A stretch of 64,000 nucleotides of DNA from an uncultured Clostridia bacterium. Its GTDB lineage: Bacteria > Bacillota > Clostridia > Christensenellales > Aristaeellaceae. Both the position numbers and the translations under genes were made by a program. Below are positions 17,465 to 26,583 of the stretch, piece by piece. Location of the stretch: the NCBI GenBank assembly GCA_946408995.1, contig CAMJUL010000005.1, positions 16,215 through 80,214 of the forward strand, written 5' to 3'. How positions within the stretch are numbered: the stretch's first letter is position 1; every line of letters begins with the position of its first letter. Under the pieces are notes generated by a model. It saw nothing but the letters and a program-made list of their open reading frames with translations. It made no database searches and was not told the origin of the DNA.

Positions 17465-18766
17465 TCAGATCTTCCTTTTGTCGATGACGCGAACGGCTTT
17501 TCCTTCGCTGCGAGCAATGCTCTTGGGCGAAACAAGGGAAACCTTGGCCTTGATGCCCAGCATGGATTTGAGACCATCGGAGAGCTTCTTCTGACGTTCT
17601 TCGATCTCGCCAACGTTGTCCGTGAACATTTCGGGAGTCATTTCCACCTGTACGTCAAAGGTGTCCGTATTGTTCACACGGTCCACGATAATCTGATAAT
17701 TGGCCGCATAGCCATGGTTGAGAAGAACGGTTTCGATCTGGCTGGGGAATACATTGACGCCGCGGATGATCAGCATATCGTCACTGCGCCCCTTGGGCTT
17801 GGACATACGCACGTGGGTCCGCCCACAGGAGCACTTTTCACGCGTCAGGGTGCAGATGTCCCGGGTACGGTAGCGGATCATGGGAAAAGCTTCCTTATCA
17901 ATGGCGGTAAACACCAGTTCCCCCTGAGTGCCTTCCGGAAGCACTTCCCCGGTATCCGGATCGATGATTTCGGCAATGAAATGATCCTCGTTGATGTGCA
18001 TTCCTCCCTGGGCGGAGCATTCAAAGGCGACCCCGGGGCCGGAAAGTTCAGTCAGTCCGTAGATATCATATGCTTTGATGCCAAGGGTGCTCTCGATCTC
18101 CCTGCGCATCTCCTCGCTCCAGGCCTCGGCGCCAAAGATACCGGCCTTCAGGGGAATATCGTCGGGACCATAACCCATTTCACGCATTCTTTCCCCAAGA
18201 TAGGCCGCGTAGCTGGGCGTGCAGCAAAGAATAGTCGCCTTCAGGTCCATGATGAACATGATCTGGCGGTCCGTATTGCCTGAGCTGGTGGGAATGGTCA
18301 GACACCCGACCTTGTGGGAGCCCCCGTTGAGTCCGGGCCCGCCGGTGAAAAGACCGTATCCGTACGAAACCTGACACACATCCTCATCGGTGCCGCCCGC
18401 GGCGGTGATGGCGCGTGCGCAGCATTCCTCCCAAAGGTCAATGTCGTGCTGGGTATAAAAAGCGACCACTCTTTTGCCGGTGGTCCCGGATGTGGATTGT
18501 ATCCGGACGCACTCCTTCAGCGGTTTGCCCAGCAGCCCGTAGGGATAGGCTGTACGCAGGTCGTCCTTGGATAAAAAAGGAAGCTTTGAAAGATCTTCAA
18601 TGGAATGGATATCCTCAGGCGCAACGCCTTTGGCTTCCATTTTTTTTCTGTAGTAGGGAACGTTGTCCCATACACGGCGAATTTGAGCGACAAGCCGTTC
18701 GTTCTGAATACGGACGATTTCTTCCCTGCTGGCACACTCAATGGTCTCCTGATAATATCTTTCCAT
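17465..18766 (-). CDS. paaK: Phenylacetate-CoA ligase
   Basis: Adenylate-forming enzyme of 433 residues that joins aryl acids to CoA. The ATP-binding P-loop is SSGTTGKR (about residues 90-97). Later come YGLTELSGPG and the C-terminal hinge region (TRDICTLTREKCSCGRTHVRM and GRSDDMLIIRGVNVFP). The neighbouring iorAB genes make aryl-acetyl-CoA from aryl-pyruvates, and PaaK in such operons is thought to interconvert aryl acids and their CoA esters, conserving ATP. AAAGGAAG precedes the ATG. It starts about 20 bases after iorB. Confidence 0.95.
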   Translation of the reverse strand: MERYYQETIECASREEIVRIQNERLVAQIRRVWDNVPYYRKKMEAKGVAPEDIHSIEDLSKLPFLSKDDLRTAYPYGLLGKPLKECVRIQSTSGTTGKRVVAFYTQHDIDLWEECCARAITAAGGTDEDVCQVSYGYGLFTGGPGLNGGSHKVGCLTIPTSSGNTDRQIMFIMDLKATILCCTPSYAAYLGERMREMGYGPDDIPLKAGIFGAEAWSEEMRREIESTLGIKAYDIYGLTELSGPGVAFECSAQGGMHINEDHFIAEIIDPDTGEVLPEGTQGELVFTAIDKEAFPMIRYRTRDICTLTREKCSCGRTHVRMSKPKGRSDDMLIIRGVNVFPSQIETVLLNHGYAANYQIIVDRVNNTDTFDVQVEMTPEMFTDNVGEIEERQKKLSDGLKSMLGIKAKVSLVSPKSIARSEGKAVRVIDKRKI

Positions 18767-18786
18767 AACAGATCTTCCTTTCTTTT

Positions 18787-19365
18787 TTATTCGGAAGCCT
18801 CACGACCGAGCCGGAAGGCGTTCTGGTTCATTTCAAGGAATTTGGCCGGGACATTGGCTTCGATGGATCTCATCCAGGCTTCCAGGGGAAGATCGAAATA
18901 GTGGGAAAGCCGACCGAGCAGCACGATGTTGACCGCTTTGGCGGAGCCGGCCTCCTGGGCCAGTTTCAGGCAGTCAAGGGCGTCCACTTTTGCGCCGGCG
19001 TCCCGCATCTTATCCACAAGCTGATCCGGATAAACCGCGGCCCCCGTGATGACGGGCATCGGATCGATCTGCTGGGTATTGGTTACGATGACGCCGCCCT
19101 TCCTCAGGTAGGAGATCCAACGCGCAGCCTCCAGAAGTTCAAAGGATACAATGAAATCCGCTTCCCCCTGGTCGATCACCGGCGAATAGACATGGTCCCC
19201 GTACCGGACATAGGTTACCACGCTTCCTCCCCGCTGGGACATGCCGTGGACCTCTGAAACCTTTACGTCATACCCCTGGGACAAAAGCAGATGTCCAAGC
19301 AGTTTGCTGGCAAGCAGAGAGCCTTGACCGCCCACGCCGACAATCATGATGTTTTTAGCTTTCAT
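18787..19365 (-). CDS. iorB: Indolepyruvate:ferredoxin oxidoreductase, beta subunit
   Basis: The 192-residue gamma/beta-type subunit of the 2-oxoacid:ferredoxin oxidoreductase family. The N terminus has the typical MIVGVGGQGSLLASKLL stretch, followed by SEVHGMSQRGG. With IorA it oxidatively decarboxylates aryl-pyruvates from Trp, Tyr and Phe, passing electrons to ferredoxin. GGAGG lies 9 bases before the ATG, and only 3 bases separate it from the iorA stop, so translation is probably coupled. Confidence 0.96.
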   Translation of the reverse strand: MKAKNIMIVGVGGQGSLLASKLLGHLLLSQGYDVKVSEVHGMSQRGGSVVTYVRYGDHVYSPVIDQGEADFIVSFELLEAARWISYLRKGGVIVTNTQQIDPMPVITGAAVYPDQLVDKMRDAGAKVDALDCLKLAQEAGSAKAVNIVLLGRLSHYFDLPLEAWMRSIEANVPAKFLEMNQNAFRLGREASE

Positions 19366-19368
19366 GTC

Positions 19369-21120
19369 TTAGGCCTCCTTCCCGGTGCTTTCAAACGCGC
19401 CGAAACGGCACAGCTGACTGCAGACACCGCAGCCAACGCAGAGGGTATTGTCTACATGCGCTTTTCCCGCTTTAATGGAGATGGCGGGGCAGCCGATCCG
19501 CATGCAGGATTTGCAGCCGACACAGCGATCCGAAGAGACCCGGAGAGGCGCCTTGTGCCTGACATATTTGAGCAGCGCGCAGGGACGCCTTGAAATGATC
19601 ACGGAAGGAGCGGCGATGGACAATTCTTCCTTCAGGACAGTGTCGCACTGGGCCAGGTCGTAGGGGTCCACCACGCGTACGCATTCAAACCCCATGGCCC
19701 TGCACAGGGCTTCCAGGTCGATTTTGCCTGCAGGGTCTCCCTTGATGTTGTATCCGGTGGTCGGATTCTGCTGATGGCCCGTCATGCCGGTGATCGAGTT
19801 GTCCAGGATGATGACCGTAGAATTGGATTGATTGTAGGCTACATTCGCAAGACCGGTCATGCCGGAATGCATGAAGGTGGAATCACCGATCACGGCCACG
19901 GTTTTCCCTTCGCTTTCAGCGCCACGAACTTTGTTGAAGCCGTGAAGCGCGCCGATGGAGGCGCCCATGCACAAGGTCATCTCAATGCTGCTCAGGGGAG
20001 CGACGGCACCCAGGGTATAGCAGCCGATGTCTCCAAGCACGGTACAGTTGTTGCGCTTGAGGGTGTAAAACAGTCCCCTGTGGGGGCATCCGGCGCACAT
20101 GACGGGCGGACGGCCCGGGATGCTTTCCCCGAGGCTGTAAGGCACATCGCATGTTCTTCCAAAGGCACGGGCAATCAGGTTCTGGGAGAATTCACCGCAA
20201 ACAGGCAGCAGGTCCTTGCCGGACACCGTAAGTCCAAGTCCGCGGACGTGGTTTTCAATGATGGGGTCCAGTTCCTCGACCACGCAAAGCTTTTTGACCC
20301 TGGAGGCGAATTCACGGATCAGACGGACGGGAAGCGGATGGACAAGTCCCAGCTTCAGCACGCTCACCCGGTCCCCGAAGACTTCCTTTACATACTGATA
20401 GGAGGTCGAGGAGGTGATGATTCCAAGCTCCGTGCCGCCCATCTCGACCCTGTTCAGCGGGGAGGTCTCGGCGTATTCGATCAGCGCACGGGTACGCTCC
20501 TCCACGATGGGGTGGCGCCTGATGGCGTTTCCGGGCATCATAACATATTTGGGAATGTTCTTCTCATAGGGCTTGTCAGGGACCGTACGGGTCCCCGTTT
20601 CAACAATCGATTGAGAATGCGCAACCCTTGTGCACATTTTCAGGAGCACGGGGGTATCGAACCGTTCGGACAATTCGTATGCAAGCCGGGTATATTCCAG
20701 GGCTTCCCGGGAATCGGAGGGTTCGATCATCGGCACCTTCGCGGCGATGGCGTGGTGCCGGCTGTCCTGCTCGTTCTGGGAGGAATGCATGCCGGCGTCA
20801 TCCGCGACTGCAATGACGAAGCCCGCGTTGACGCCCGTATAGGACATGGTATAAAGCGGATCCGCCGCCACATTGAGTCCGACGTGTTTCTGGGCGCAGA
20901 AAGCCCTGCGGCCGGCCAGACTCGCGCCAAAGGCAGCCTCCATGGCAACCTTCTCGTTGGGGGCCCACTCGCAGTAGATTTCGTCGTATTTGGCCGCTTC
21001 CTCTGTAATCTCGGTGCTGGGGGTCCCCGGATAGCTGGAAATGAAGCAAACGCCGGCTTCGTACAGGCCGCGGGCAACCGCTTTGTTCCCAAGCATCAGT
21101 TCTTTTTGTTTTTCAGTCAT
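19369..21120 (-). CDS. iorA: Indolepyruvate:ferredoxin oxidoreductase, alpha subunit
   Basis: The thiamine-diphosphate-containing catalytic subunit, 583 residues. The N-terminal pyrimidine-binding half begins near GNKAVARGLYEAGV. A TPP-binding half holds CAGCPHRG, GDIGCYTLG and GDSTFMHSGMTG. Two [4Fe-4S] motifs sit at the C terminus (CVGCKSCMRIGCP and CVGCGVCSQLC). I prefer the ATG at 21120 because GGAGG is 10 bases upstream; the ATG at 21129 is only one base from it. It is first gene of iorA-iorB-paaK-ACT. The enzyme is oxygen-sensitive, fitting an anaerobe. Confidence 0.97.
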   Translation of the reverse strand: MTEKQKELMLGNKAVARGLYEAGVCFISSYPGTPSTEITEEAAKYDEIYCEWAPNEKVAMEAAFGASLAGRRAFCAQKHVGLNVAADPLYTMSYTGVNAGFVIAVADDAGMHSSQNEQDSRHHAIAAKVPMIEPSDSREALEYTRLAYELSERFDTPVLLKMCTRVAHSQSIVETGTRTVPDKPYEKNIPKYVMMPGNAIRRHPIVEERTRALIEYAETSPLNRVEMGGTELGIITSSTSYQYVKEVFGDRVSVLKLGLVHPLPVRLIREFASRVKKLCVVEELDPIIENHVRGLGLTVSGKDLLPVCGEFSQNLIARAFGRTCDVPYSLGESIPGRPPVMCAGCPHRGLFYTLKRNNCTVLGDIGCYTLGAVAPLSSIEMTLCMGASIGALHGFNKVRGAESEGKTVAVIGDSTFMHSGMTGLANVAYNQSNSTVIILDNSITGMTGHQQNPTTGYNIKGDPAGKIDLEALCRAMGFECVRVVDPYDLAQCDTVLKEELSIAAPSVIISRRPCALLKYVRHKAPLRVSSDRCVGCKSCMRIGCPAISIKAGKAHVDNTLCVGCGVCSQLCRFGAFESTGKEA

Positions 21121-21143
21121 GCCACCCATTCCTCCTTCATTTT

Positions 21144-21183
21144 AGTATACTTCCCAGACGAGAATCCACGCAAGGGTGGATTC
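21144..21183 (-). promoter_or_regulatory. Promoter of the ior operon with a palindrome over the -35 box
   Basis: On the minus strand TTGCGT (21173-21168), an 18-base spacer and TATACT (21149-21144). A perfect 8-bp inverted repeat, GAATCCAC at 21162-21169 and GTGGATTC at 21176-21183, straddles the -35 box. That is a good position for a repressor; the regulator is unknown. Confidence 0.55.
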
Positions 21184-21288
21184 CAGCGGAAAGGAGTCCA
21201 GACAAAAAAAATACAATCCGGGCAAGAAACCGTCCTGCCCCTGACCGCGTCCGACGATCCCTGAGACGGTATGCCATACCCATGCCCA

Positions 21289-22428
21289 TTATCCGGGAAA
21301 AACCGTTGTGCCGGACGCAATATAGTTGCGCTGCACCCGTTTGCTGATCCCGCAGACCACTTCGTAGCCGATGGTGCCGATCATTTCGGCCATCTCATCC
21401 GCCGTCAGTTCAAGATTGCCGCTTTTCCCGATCAGGATCACATCCGTACCGATGTGAACATTCGATATTCCCGTCACGTCCACCATGATCTGGTCCATGC
21501 AGACCCGGCCGAGCAACGGGGCCTTCTGACCGTTGATGAGCACATACCCAAGGCCGGAAAGCCTTCTTGAATAGCCGTCGGCGTATCCCGTGGGAATGGT
21601 CGCGACCCTTCGCGGCGTATCCGCCAGGTAGGTCCGCCCGTAGCCAACGGATTCTCCGGGCCTGACAGACTTGATCATGGACACGACAGAATGCCATTCC
21701 AGCGCAGGGCGGATCCCTTCGGGCAGGAGAACACATGCATCCGGCTTCAGGCCATACATCATGATGCCAAGGCGAACGATGGAATCGTATTTGCTTTTGT
21801 ATCGTAGCCCGCCCGCCGTGTTCATGCAATGGATCATTTCAAGGTTCAGGTCCTGTGTCCGGTCCGCAACGGCCTCGAATTTGCGGATCTGACCTTCGGT
21901 AAAGATCCTGTCACTTTCACGGTCACTGTCCGCACAGCACAGATGGGTGAACAGCCCTGTCAGTTTCAGCGGACCACGGGCAGTCTGGCGAAGAACCCTT
22001 TCGCACATTTCAGGATCATCCGCGTCCAGGCCGATCCGGTTCATGCCGGTGTCCAATGCCATCTGACAGCGGATAGGCAATCCCGTGGAGGCGAGCATGC
22101 GGGTATAGTCCTCATCCAGAAGCGCCTGATCCAGTTCAAGATCCATCAGCCTTGCCGCTTCATGCACCGGCGTGTATCCAAGAATGAGGATGGTTCCGCC
22201 AATGCCTTCTTCCCGAAGGCCGGCGGCTTCCTCGATATTGGAGACCGCGAACAAACGAATGCCGTGATTCCAAAGGAAGCGGGCTACCTGCCGATCGCCA
22301 TGCCCATACGCGTCTGCCTTGACGACGGCCATGATCCGATTCGGGCGGCCCAATGCTTCCTGGTAAAAGCGGATATTGTTTACAATTACGGAAGGGTCCA
22401 CATTGACCCAGGACCGTTTGATGAACAT
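21289..22428 (-). CDS. alr: Alanine racemase
   Basis: PLP enzyme making D-alanine for peptidoglycan, about 379 residues. The PLP lysine is in VVKADAYGHG (about residue 37), the substrate-binding region includes MALDTGMNRIG, and the catalytic tyrosine of the other face is in VGYGRTY. The C-terminal beta domain has RVCMDQIMVDVT. Two in-frame ATGs compete: 22428 has AAAGGA at about 10 bases, while 22437 has it at 2-3 bases, so I use 22428. It is divergent from the fucosidase gene. Confidence 0.96.
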   Translation of the reverse strand: MFIKRSWVNVDPSVIVNNIRFYQEALGRPNRIMAVVKADAYGHGDRQVARFLWNHGIRLFAVSNIEEAAGLREEGIGGTILILGYTPVHEAARLMDLELDQALLDEDYTRMLASTGLPIRCQMALDTGMNRIGLDADDPEMCERVLRQTARGPLKLTGLFTHLCCADSDRESDRIFTEGQIRKFEAVADRTQDLNLEMIHCMNTAGGLRYKSKYDSIVRLGIMMYGLKPDACVLLPEGIRPALEWHSVVSMIKSVRPGESVGYGRTYLADTPRRVATIPTGYADGYSRRLSGLGYVLINGQKAPLLGRVCMDQIMVDVTGISNVHIGTDVILIGKSGNLELTADEMAEMIGTIGYEVVCGISKRVQRNYIASGTTVFPG

Positions 22429-22541
22429 CGCAGCCATTTCCTTTCCGTTTACAGAAAAACAATCCGAGCAGGGAGTCCCCCGTCGGCCGTTTCAAATCTG
22501 TCCTACAAAGTCTATCATTAATCGAAAGGCAAGTCAAATCC

Positions 22542-22570
22542 TTTCCAAGTTTCCCGGTTCATGCTATAAT
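22542..22570 (+). promoter_or_regulatory. Promoter of the GH29 gene
   Basis: TTTCCA, a 17-base spacer and TATAAT, ending 21 bases before the ATG. The -35 box is weak, which would suit an activated gene. Confidence 0.55.
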
Positions 22571-22591
22571 CCGCATACAGGAGGTGACGAA

Positions 22592-24061
22592 ATGGACAGA
22601 AAACGGTATCTGAAGCAAATTGAGCAGGTGATCCGGGACGGGAAATACCATGCGGATTGGGAAAGCCTTGCGGAGCATCCGATCCCCGCCTGGTACAGGG
22701 AACTGCGGCTTGGGATTTTTCTGCACTGGGGCCCCTTCTCCGTGCCGGCATATCATGATTGGTACGCAAGAAACATGTATATCCAGGATTCCCCGGAATA
22801 CAGGCACCACCTGCAGGTCTACGGGGATCACAAGGAACATGGCTATAAATCCTTTATCCCCGCGTTTACAATGGAGCAGTTTTCCCCCGCTCAATGGGTA
22901 GACCTGTTCCGCGCGGCAGGCGCGGATTATATCGTTCCCGTGGCGGAGCATCATGACGGCTTTCAGAATTACAGGAGCGAATTGAGCGCTTGGAACGCCG
23001 TTGAAAAAGGACCCCACAGAGACATTATGGGGGACCTTCTGCTGGAAGGGGAAAAAGCCGGGATGATGAGAGGCGCGTCTTCTCACCGGGTGGAGCATTG
23101 GTGGTTCCTTGGCAACGGCAGGGAGTTTGACAGCGACGTCAACAGCTGCCAAGACAAGGACGATCTGTACTGGCCCGCCCGCAAGGAGCCCGCCAACCAG
23201 CATGACCTTTACGGAGAGCCTGCTCCGGATGAGGCCTTCCTGGAGGATTGGCTGCTTAGAAGCTGTGAAATCGTCGACCGGTACCATCCCAGGGTTTTTT
23301 ATTTTGATTGGTGGATCCAGCACAGCGCGGTCAAGTCCTGGCTGATGAAATTTGCGGCCTATTATTTCAACCGGGCCGAAAGCTGGGGCGGATGCGTGAT
23401 CAATTACAAGCACGATGCCTTCCCCTGGGGGATCGGGGTGCCGGATATTGAACGCGGACAGTTTGCCGAGGCCAAGCCTTTCCTTTGGCAAAGCGATACC
23501 AGCGTGATGCGCAATTCCTGGTGCTATTCCCGGTTCGCCGATTATAAGGCTCCGATCGAGATCCTGTGGGATCTGATCGACGTGGTCAGCAAAAACGGAC
23601 GACTGCTCCTGAACTTTGGACCTCGTCCGGACGGGACCCTGACGGAAAAGGATCTGGAGATCCTTGAAGTTCTGAAGAACTGGATGAGGATCAACGACGA
23701 GGCCATTCACGCAGCAGGGCTGTGGCGCGTTTCCCAGGAAGGGCCCACCCGCGTTGAGGAGGGACAGTTTGCCGACAGTAAAAGCCGCGGGTTCACCAGC
23801 GATGATATCCGGTTTACTTGCCGCGGACCGTACATATATGCCATTGCCATGCGTTTTCCGGAAAACCGAGAACTGTGTATCCGCAGCCTGAGGAAAGCGG
23901 ACGCAAGCCGGCTTCCCCTTTGGCACGGCATCATTCAGGAAGTGGAGGCCCTCGGATACGGTCCCGTCAAGTGGCGCAGGGACGAAGAAGGACTGCATGT
24001 GCGTTTCAAGCAGGAAGATGCCGGGGATTATCCCGTCGTCATCCGCGTCAAAACCACATAA
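22592..24061 (+). CDS. GH29 alpha-L-fucosidase
   Basis: Glycoside hydrolase of 489 residues removing alpha-linked L-fucose from glycans. Family motifs include GIFLHWGPFSVPA near residue 41, AEHHDGF near residue 119, and the predicted nucleophile Asp239 in VFYFDWW. LLLNFGPRPDGT marks the end of the catalytic barrel, and a beta-rich C-terminal domain follows. No signal peptide is present, so it should act in the cytoplasm on imported oligosaccharides. CAGGAGGTG precedes the ATG at 22592. Upstream codons in this frame run into the promoter and alr, and are not coding. Confidence 0.94.
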   Translation: MDRKRYLKQIEQVIRDGKYHADWESLAEHPIPAWYRELRLGIFLHWGPFSVPAYHDWYARNMYIQDSPEYRHHLQVYGDHKEHGYKSFIPAFTMEQFSPAQWVDLFRAAGADYIVPVAEHHDGFQNYRSELSAWNAVEKGPHRDIMGDLLLEGEKAGMMRGASSHRVEHWWFLGNGREFDSDVNSCQDKDDLYWPARKEPANQHDLYGEPAPDEAFLEDWLLRSCEIVDRYHPRVFYFDWWIQHSAVKSWLMKFAAYYFNRAESWGGCVINYKHDAFPWGIGVPDIERGQFAEAKPFLWQSDTSVMRNSWCYSRFADYKAPIEILWDLIDVVSKNGRLLLNFGPRPDGTLTEKDLEILEVLKNWMRINDEAIHAAGLWRVSQEGPTRVEEGQFADSKSRGFTSDDIRFTCRGPYIYAIAMRFPENRELCIRSLRKADASRLPLWHGIIQEVEALGYGPVKWRRDEEGLHVRFKQEDAGDYPVVIRVKTT

Positions 24062-24071
24062 TGCGCCCATC

Positions 24072-25112
24072 TCAGACGCCGGCTGAACCGGCGTCTGTTT
24101 TTTCTTGCCCGAATTCCGGTCCGTCTGTCAGAAAAGCGTCCCGCCCCTCATCCAATTCCAGCAGGATGTCTGTGACCTCGCTCAGGGTTTCAGCCTGATT
24201 GATTCGGGTACGAAGCCTGGCGCAGCCTCGTCTGCCGGATATATACCAGGAAAAATGCTTGCGCATTTCAAGCACGGCACGATGCTCGCCTTTCCAGGCA
24301 GACATTTCCTCCGCCTGGCGAAGAGCGGTTTGCAGGATTTCTTTATAGGACGGCGGGGTCCACGTATTCCCTTGGAGGAAGGCCTTGATCCGGGAAAACA
24401 CCCATGGATTCCCAAGCGCGGCCCTGCCCACCGAAAGGCCGTCACAGTTCGTTGTCCTCAGCATCTCCAGGGCGCTTTCTCCGCTGTCAATGTCCCCGTT
24501 GGCATAGACCGGGATATGGACAGCGTTTTTGACCATGGCGATCTTTTCCCTGTCCGCTTTTCCGGCGTAAAACTGACTGCGATAACGGCCGTGAACCGTC
24601 AGGCAGGCCGCGCCGTTCTCTTCTGCAGCCCTGGCGACCTCCACAGCCGTAAAGCAGCTATCGTCCCATCCAAGCCGCATTTTGACCGTTACGGGAAGGA
24701 CCGTGGCTCTCACGCATGCCTCAACGATTTTTCCGCACAGGGAAGGGTCTTTCATCAGGGCGCTCCCGTTTCCCCCGCCGGTCACCTTTTGGGCCGGACA
24801 GCCCATGTTGATGTCGATCGCGCTGAACCGTCCAAGCCCCGTCAGAACATCTGTGGCCATCGACATCCATTTAGGGTCCCGGCCGAAGATCTGCACGGCA
24901 ACGGGACCTTCGCCGGGAAGGGTTTTCAGCAGGTTCCCATACGCTTCCAAGGCCTTCGGGGCGGTTATATATCCCTGAGCGCTGACCATTTCGGTGGTGG
25001 CTCCGTCACAGCCCTGTTCAAAGCAAAGACGCCTGAAAACACAGTCGGTGATCCCCGCCATGGGTGCGAGAACCACGGGATTGAAAGATGCTTTCTTTGT
25101 GCCTGCGGTCAT
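24072..25112 (-). CDS. dusB: tRNA-dihydrouridine synthase (DusB type)
   Basis: FMN-dependent enzyme of 346 residues that reduces uridines in tRNA. It begins with the FMN-binding barrel strand VVLAPMAGITD. Catalytic Cys is in INMGCPAQKV, followed by GGGNGSALM, VKMRLGWDD, TVHGR and the GRAALGNPW phosphate-binding region. It overlaps the upstream membrane-protein gene by 4 bases. It is the last gene of a unit whose leader is an FMN riboswitch, so an FMN-using enzyme may share flavin control with a transporter, if the transcript reaches this far. Confidence 0.95.
   Translation of the reverse strand: MTAGTKKASFNPVVLAPMAGITDCVFRRLCFEQGCDGATTEMVSAQGYITAPKALEAYGNLLKTLPGEGPVAVQIFGRDPKWMSMATDVLTGLGRFSAIDINMGCPAQKVTGGGNGSALMKDPSLCGKIVEACVRATVLPVTVKMRLGWDDSCFTAVEVARAAEENGAACLTVHGRYRSQFYAGKADREKIAMVKNAVHIPVYANGDIDSGESALEMLRTTNCDGLSVGRAALGNPWVFSRIKAFLQGNTWTPPSYKEILQTALRQAEEMSAWKGEHRAVLEMRKHFSWYISGRRGCARLRTRINQAETLSEVTDILLELDEGRDAFLTDGPEFGQEKTDAGSAGV
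24073..24103 (+). terminator. Terminator of the GH29 gene
   Basis: CAGACGCCGG and CCGGCGTCTG pair around CTGAA, followed by TTTTTT. It overlaps the last codons of dusB on the other strand. Confidence 0.85.
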
Positions 25113-25645
25113 GGATTTACAACCTCTCGCTGCGTTAAGTTCCGGATAATCCAGCGTCCGTTTTCCCTGGCCAGGATGGCGTCATAGCGGATGGTTTGCC
25201 AGGCCGGGGGCGCAATGCCAAGGCCCATTTCCATCGCCTGTGTGCGCACGGAAGCTTTCAGCCTCCCGTCGATCCCGCGTACGGATTCCACAAAAACAGC
25301 GGTCGCCGTATCATCCCAGGGCCAGCACCATACCCGTTCAAGACTCAGTCGGTGATCAATGCCCTTAATATCATAATAATTCGTATACACGGAACCCTGG
25401 GTGTCCATGTTTTTGAGCATGGTATCCCTTTCAAGGTATGATGCCGAAAAGTAATTGTTCAGGGTCTCAAGGTCGCTGTTCATCATGATCACCTGGGTCC
25501 GCCTGGCCATGCCGTCCTTGAGAATGACATAGATGTTGCTTGCGTTCATGGAAAAGTAGAAAACAGTGACGAGGATTCCGAGGACAGCCACGAGTACCAG
25601 CAGCCGTCCCGCAACAAACAGAACGAACCGTCTGAAATACTTCAT
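25109..25645 (-). CDS. Small membrane-anchored protein of unknown function
   Basis: A 178-residue protein with one N-terminal hydrophobic helix (about residues 8-30), then an extracytoplasmic domain. The exported part ends with a beta-rich stretch (ILARENGRWIIRNL) resembling the SnoaL/NTF2-type small domains seen in many secreted proteins; I do not recognise the family. It overlaps its neighbours by 4 bases on each side (isomerase upstream, dusB downstream), so it is translated as part of that operon. Confidence 0.8.
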   Translation of the reverse strand: MKYFRRFVLFVAGRLLVLVAVLGILVTVFYFSMNASNIYVILKDGMARRTQVIMMNSDLETLNNYFSASYLERDTMLKNMDTQGSVYTNYYDIKGIDHRLSLERVWCWPWDDTATAVFVESVRGIDGRLKASVRTQAMEMGLGIAPPAWQTIRYDAILARENGRWIIRNLTQREVVNP

Positions 25646-26547
25646 GCTTCCTCCTCCCCGTTTTCAAACATTTCCACCAGCCTGGCGCCGACCTTCAGGC
25701 TCAGTTCCGGAACCAGGTACTTCATATCGTCAGGCAGATATCTGCCGAATTCCTGCACTTCAAAGGTGAGGTCTCCCTGATAACGGATATCCCGCAGGCC
25801 CAGCATGCACTGCTTCCAGTCGATGGAGCCAAAGAACGGAAGCAGATGCTCATCGCTGTTCCCGTGGTTGTCCTGTACATGGAGGGCTTTGAGACGGTGG
25901 GAGATCATGTTCAGATTCTGTCTGTGACAATTCGGACCGGTCAGGTTGGCATGGCCGAAATCATAGCAGATCCCGGCGTGCTCGTCATCCCCAAAGGCGT
26001 CACACAGGTCAACCAGCTCCGCGATGCCCGCACAGTAGACCCGGCCTGCGGGCTGTCCTGCCCGGTACTCAAAATCGTTTTCCAGGGCGATCCCGATCCC
26101 AAGTCCGGCAGCCATGTCCACAAGGGGCGTAAAATACGCCAGATTGGCGTTGCGGACAGCGCATACATCCGGTCCGAAAGAAGAAACCGTAAAGGGATGG
26201 GTTACGGCCCAGCGGGCCCCCAGAAGGGCTGTTCCTTCAACGGAACGGCGGATCAGTTTTTCCATTTCCCGGCCCACTTCCGTTTCCCTCTCCTGTTCAA
26301 CCGGATAATACGGAAGATGGCTTTGATTGAATCGGATGCCATACCGGGCAGCCAGATCCCCAATGGAAAGGACATATTCCTTCCATCGGTCACCCCGCAT
26401 GGGCGAGTCCGGATTCAGACTCATGCAGAAATTGATATCCAGCACCCGATAACCGGCCTGAGCGCATTCCATAATGCTTTTCTCCACCGGAAGGCGTTTT
26501 CTGCCGGGACCAAAGGCGCATATGTTGGTGGACGTAGAAATCTCCAT
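25642..26547 (-). CDS. Sugar phosphate isomerase/epimerase-like TIM-barrel protein
   Basis: A 301-residue xylose-isomerase-like barrel of the AP-endonuclease-2 family. Probable metal ligands are Glu in ALENDFE, Asp and His in CYDFGHAN, His in ALHVQDNHG and Glu in LTFEVQEF. Such proteins often isomerise sugars or inositols taken up by the transporter beside them. It lies 36 bases after the binding-protein gene and overlaps the next gene by 4 bases. Substrate unknown; the flavin-controlled setting makes it worth testing on ribityl or other pentose-derived compounds. Confidence 0.85.
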   Translation of the reverse strand: MEISTSTNICAFGPGRKRLPVEKSIMECAQAGYRVLDINFCMSLNPDSPMRGDRWKEYVLSIGDLAARYGIRFNQSHLPYYPVEQERETEVGREMEKLIRRSVEGTALLGARWAVTHPFTVSSFGPDVCAVRNANLAYFTPLVDMAAGLGIGIALENDFEYRAGQPAGRVYCAGIAELVDLCDAFGDDEHAGICYDFGHANLTGPNCHRQNLNMISHRLKALHVQDNHGNSDEHLLPFFGSIDWKQCMLGLRDIRYQGDLTFEVQEFGRYLPDDMKYLVPELSLKVGARLVEMFENGEEEA

Positions 26548-26583
26548 GGTGTCTCCCGCCTGCGTAAAATATCCTTTGAAGGT

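Noticed and set aside
19774..21264. 496-codon plus frame opposite iorA
   Set aside because: A shadow of iorA produced by codon bias; it is Gly/His-rich with no family features, while iorA has all its cofactor motifs.
22559..24070. 503-codon minus frame opposite the fucosidase
   Set aside because: A shadow of the GH29 gene; it would also cross the terminator and promoter.
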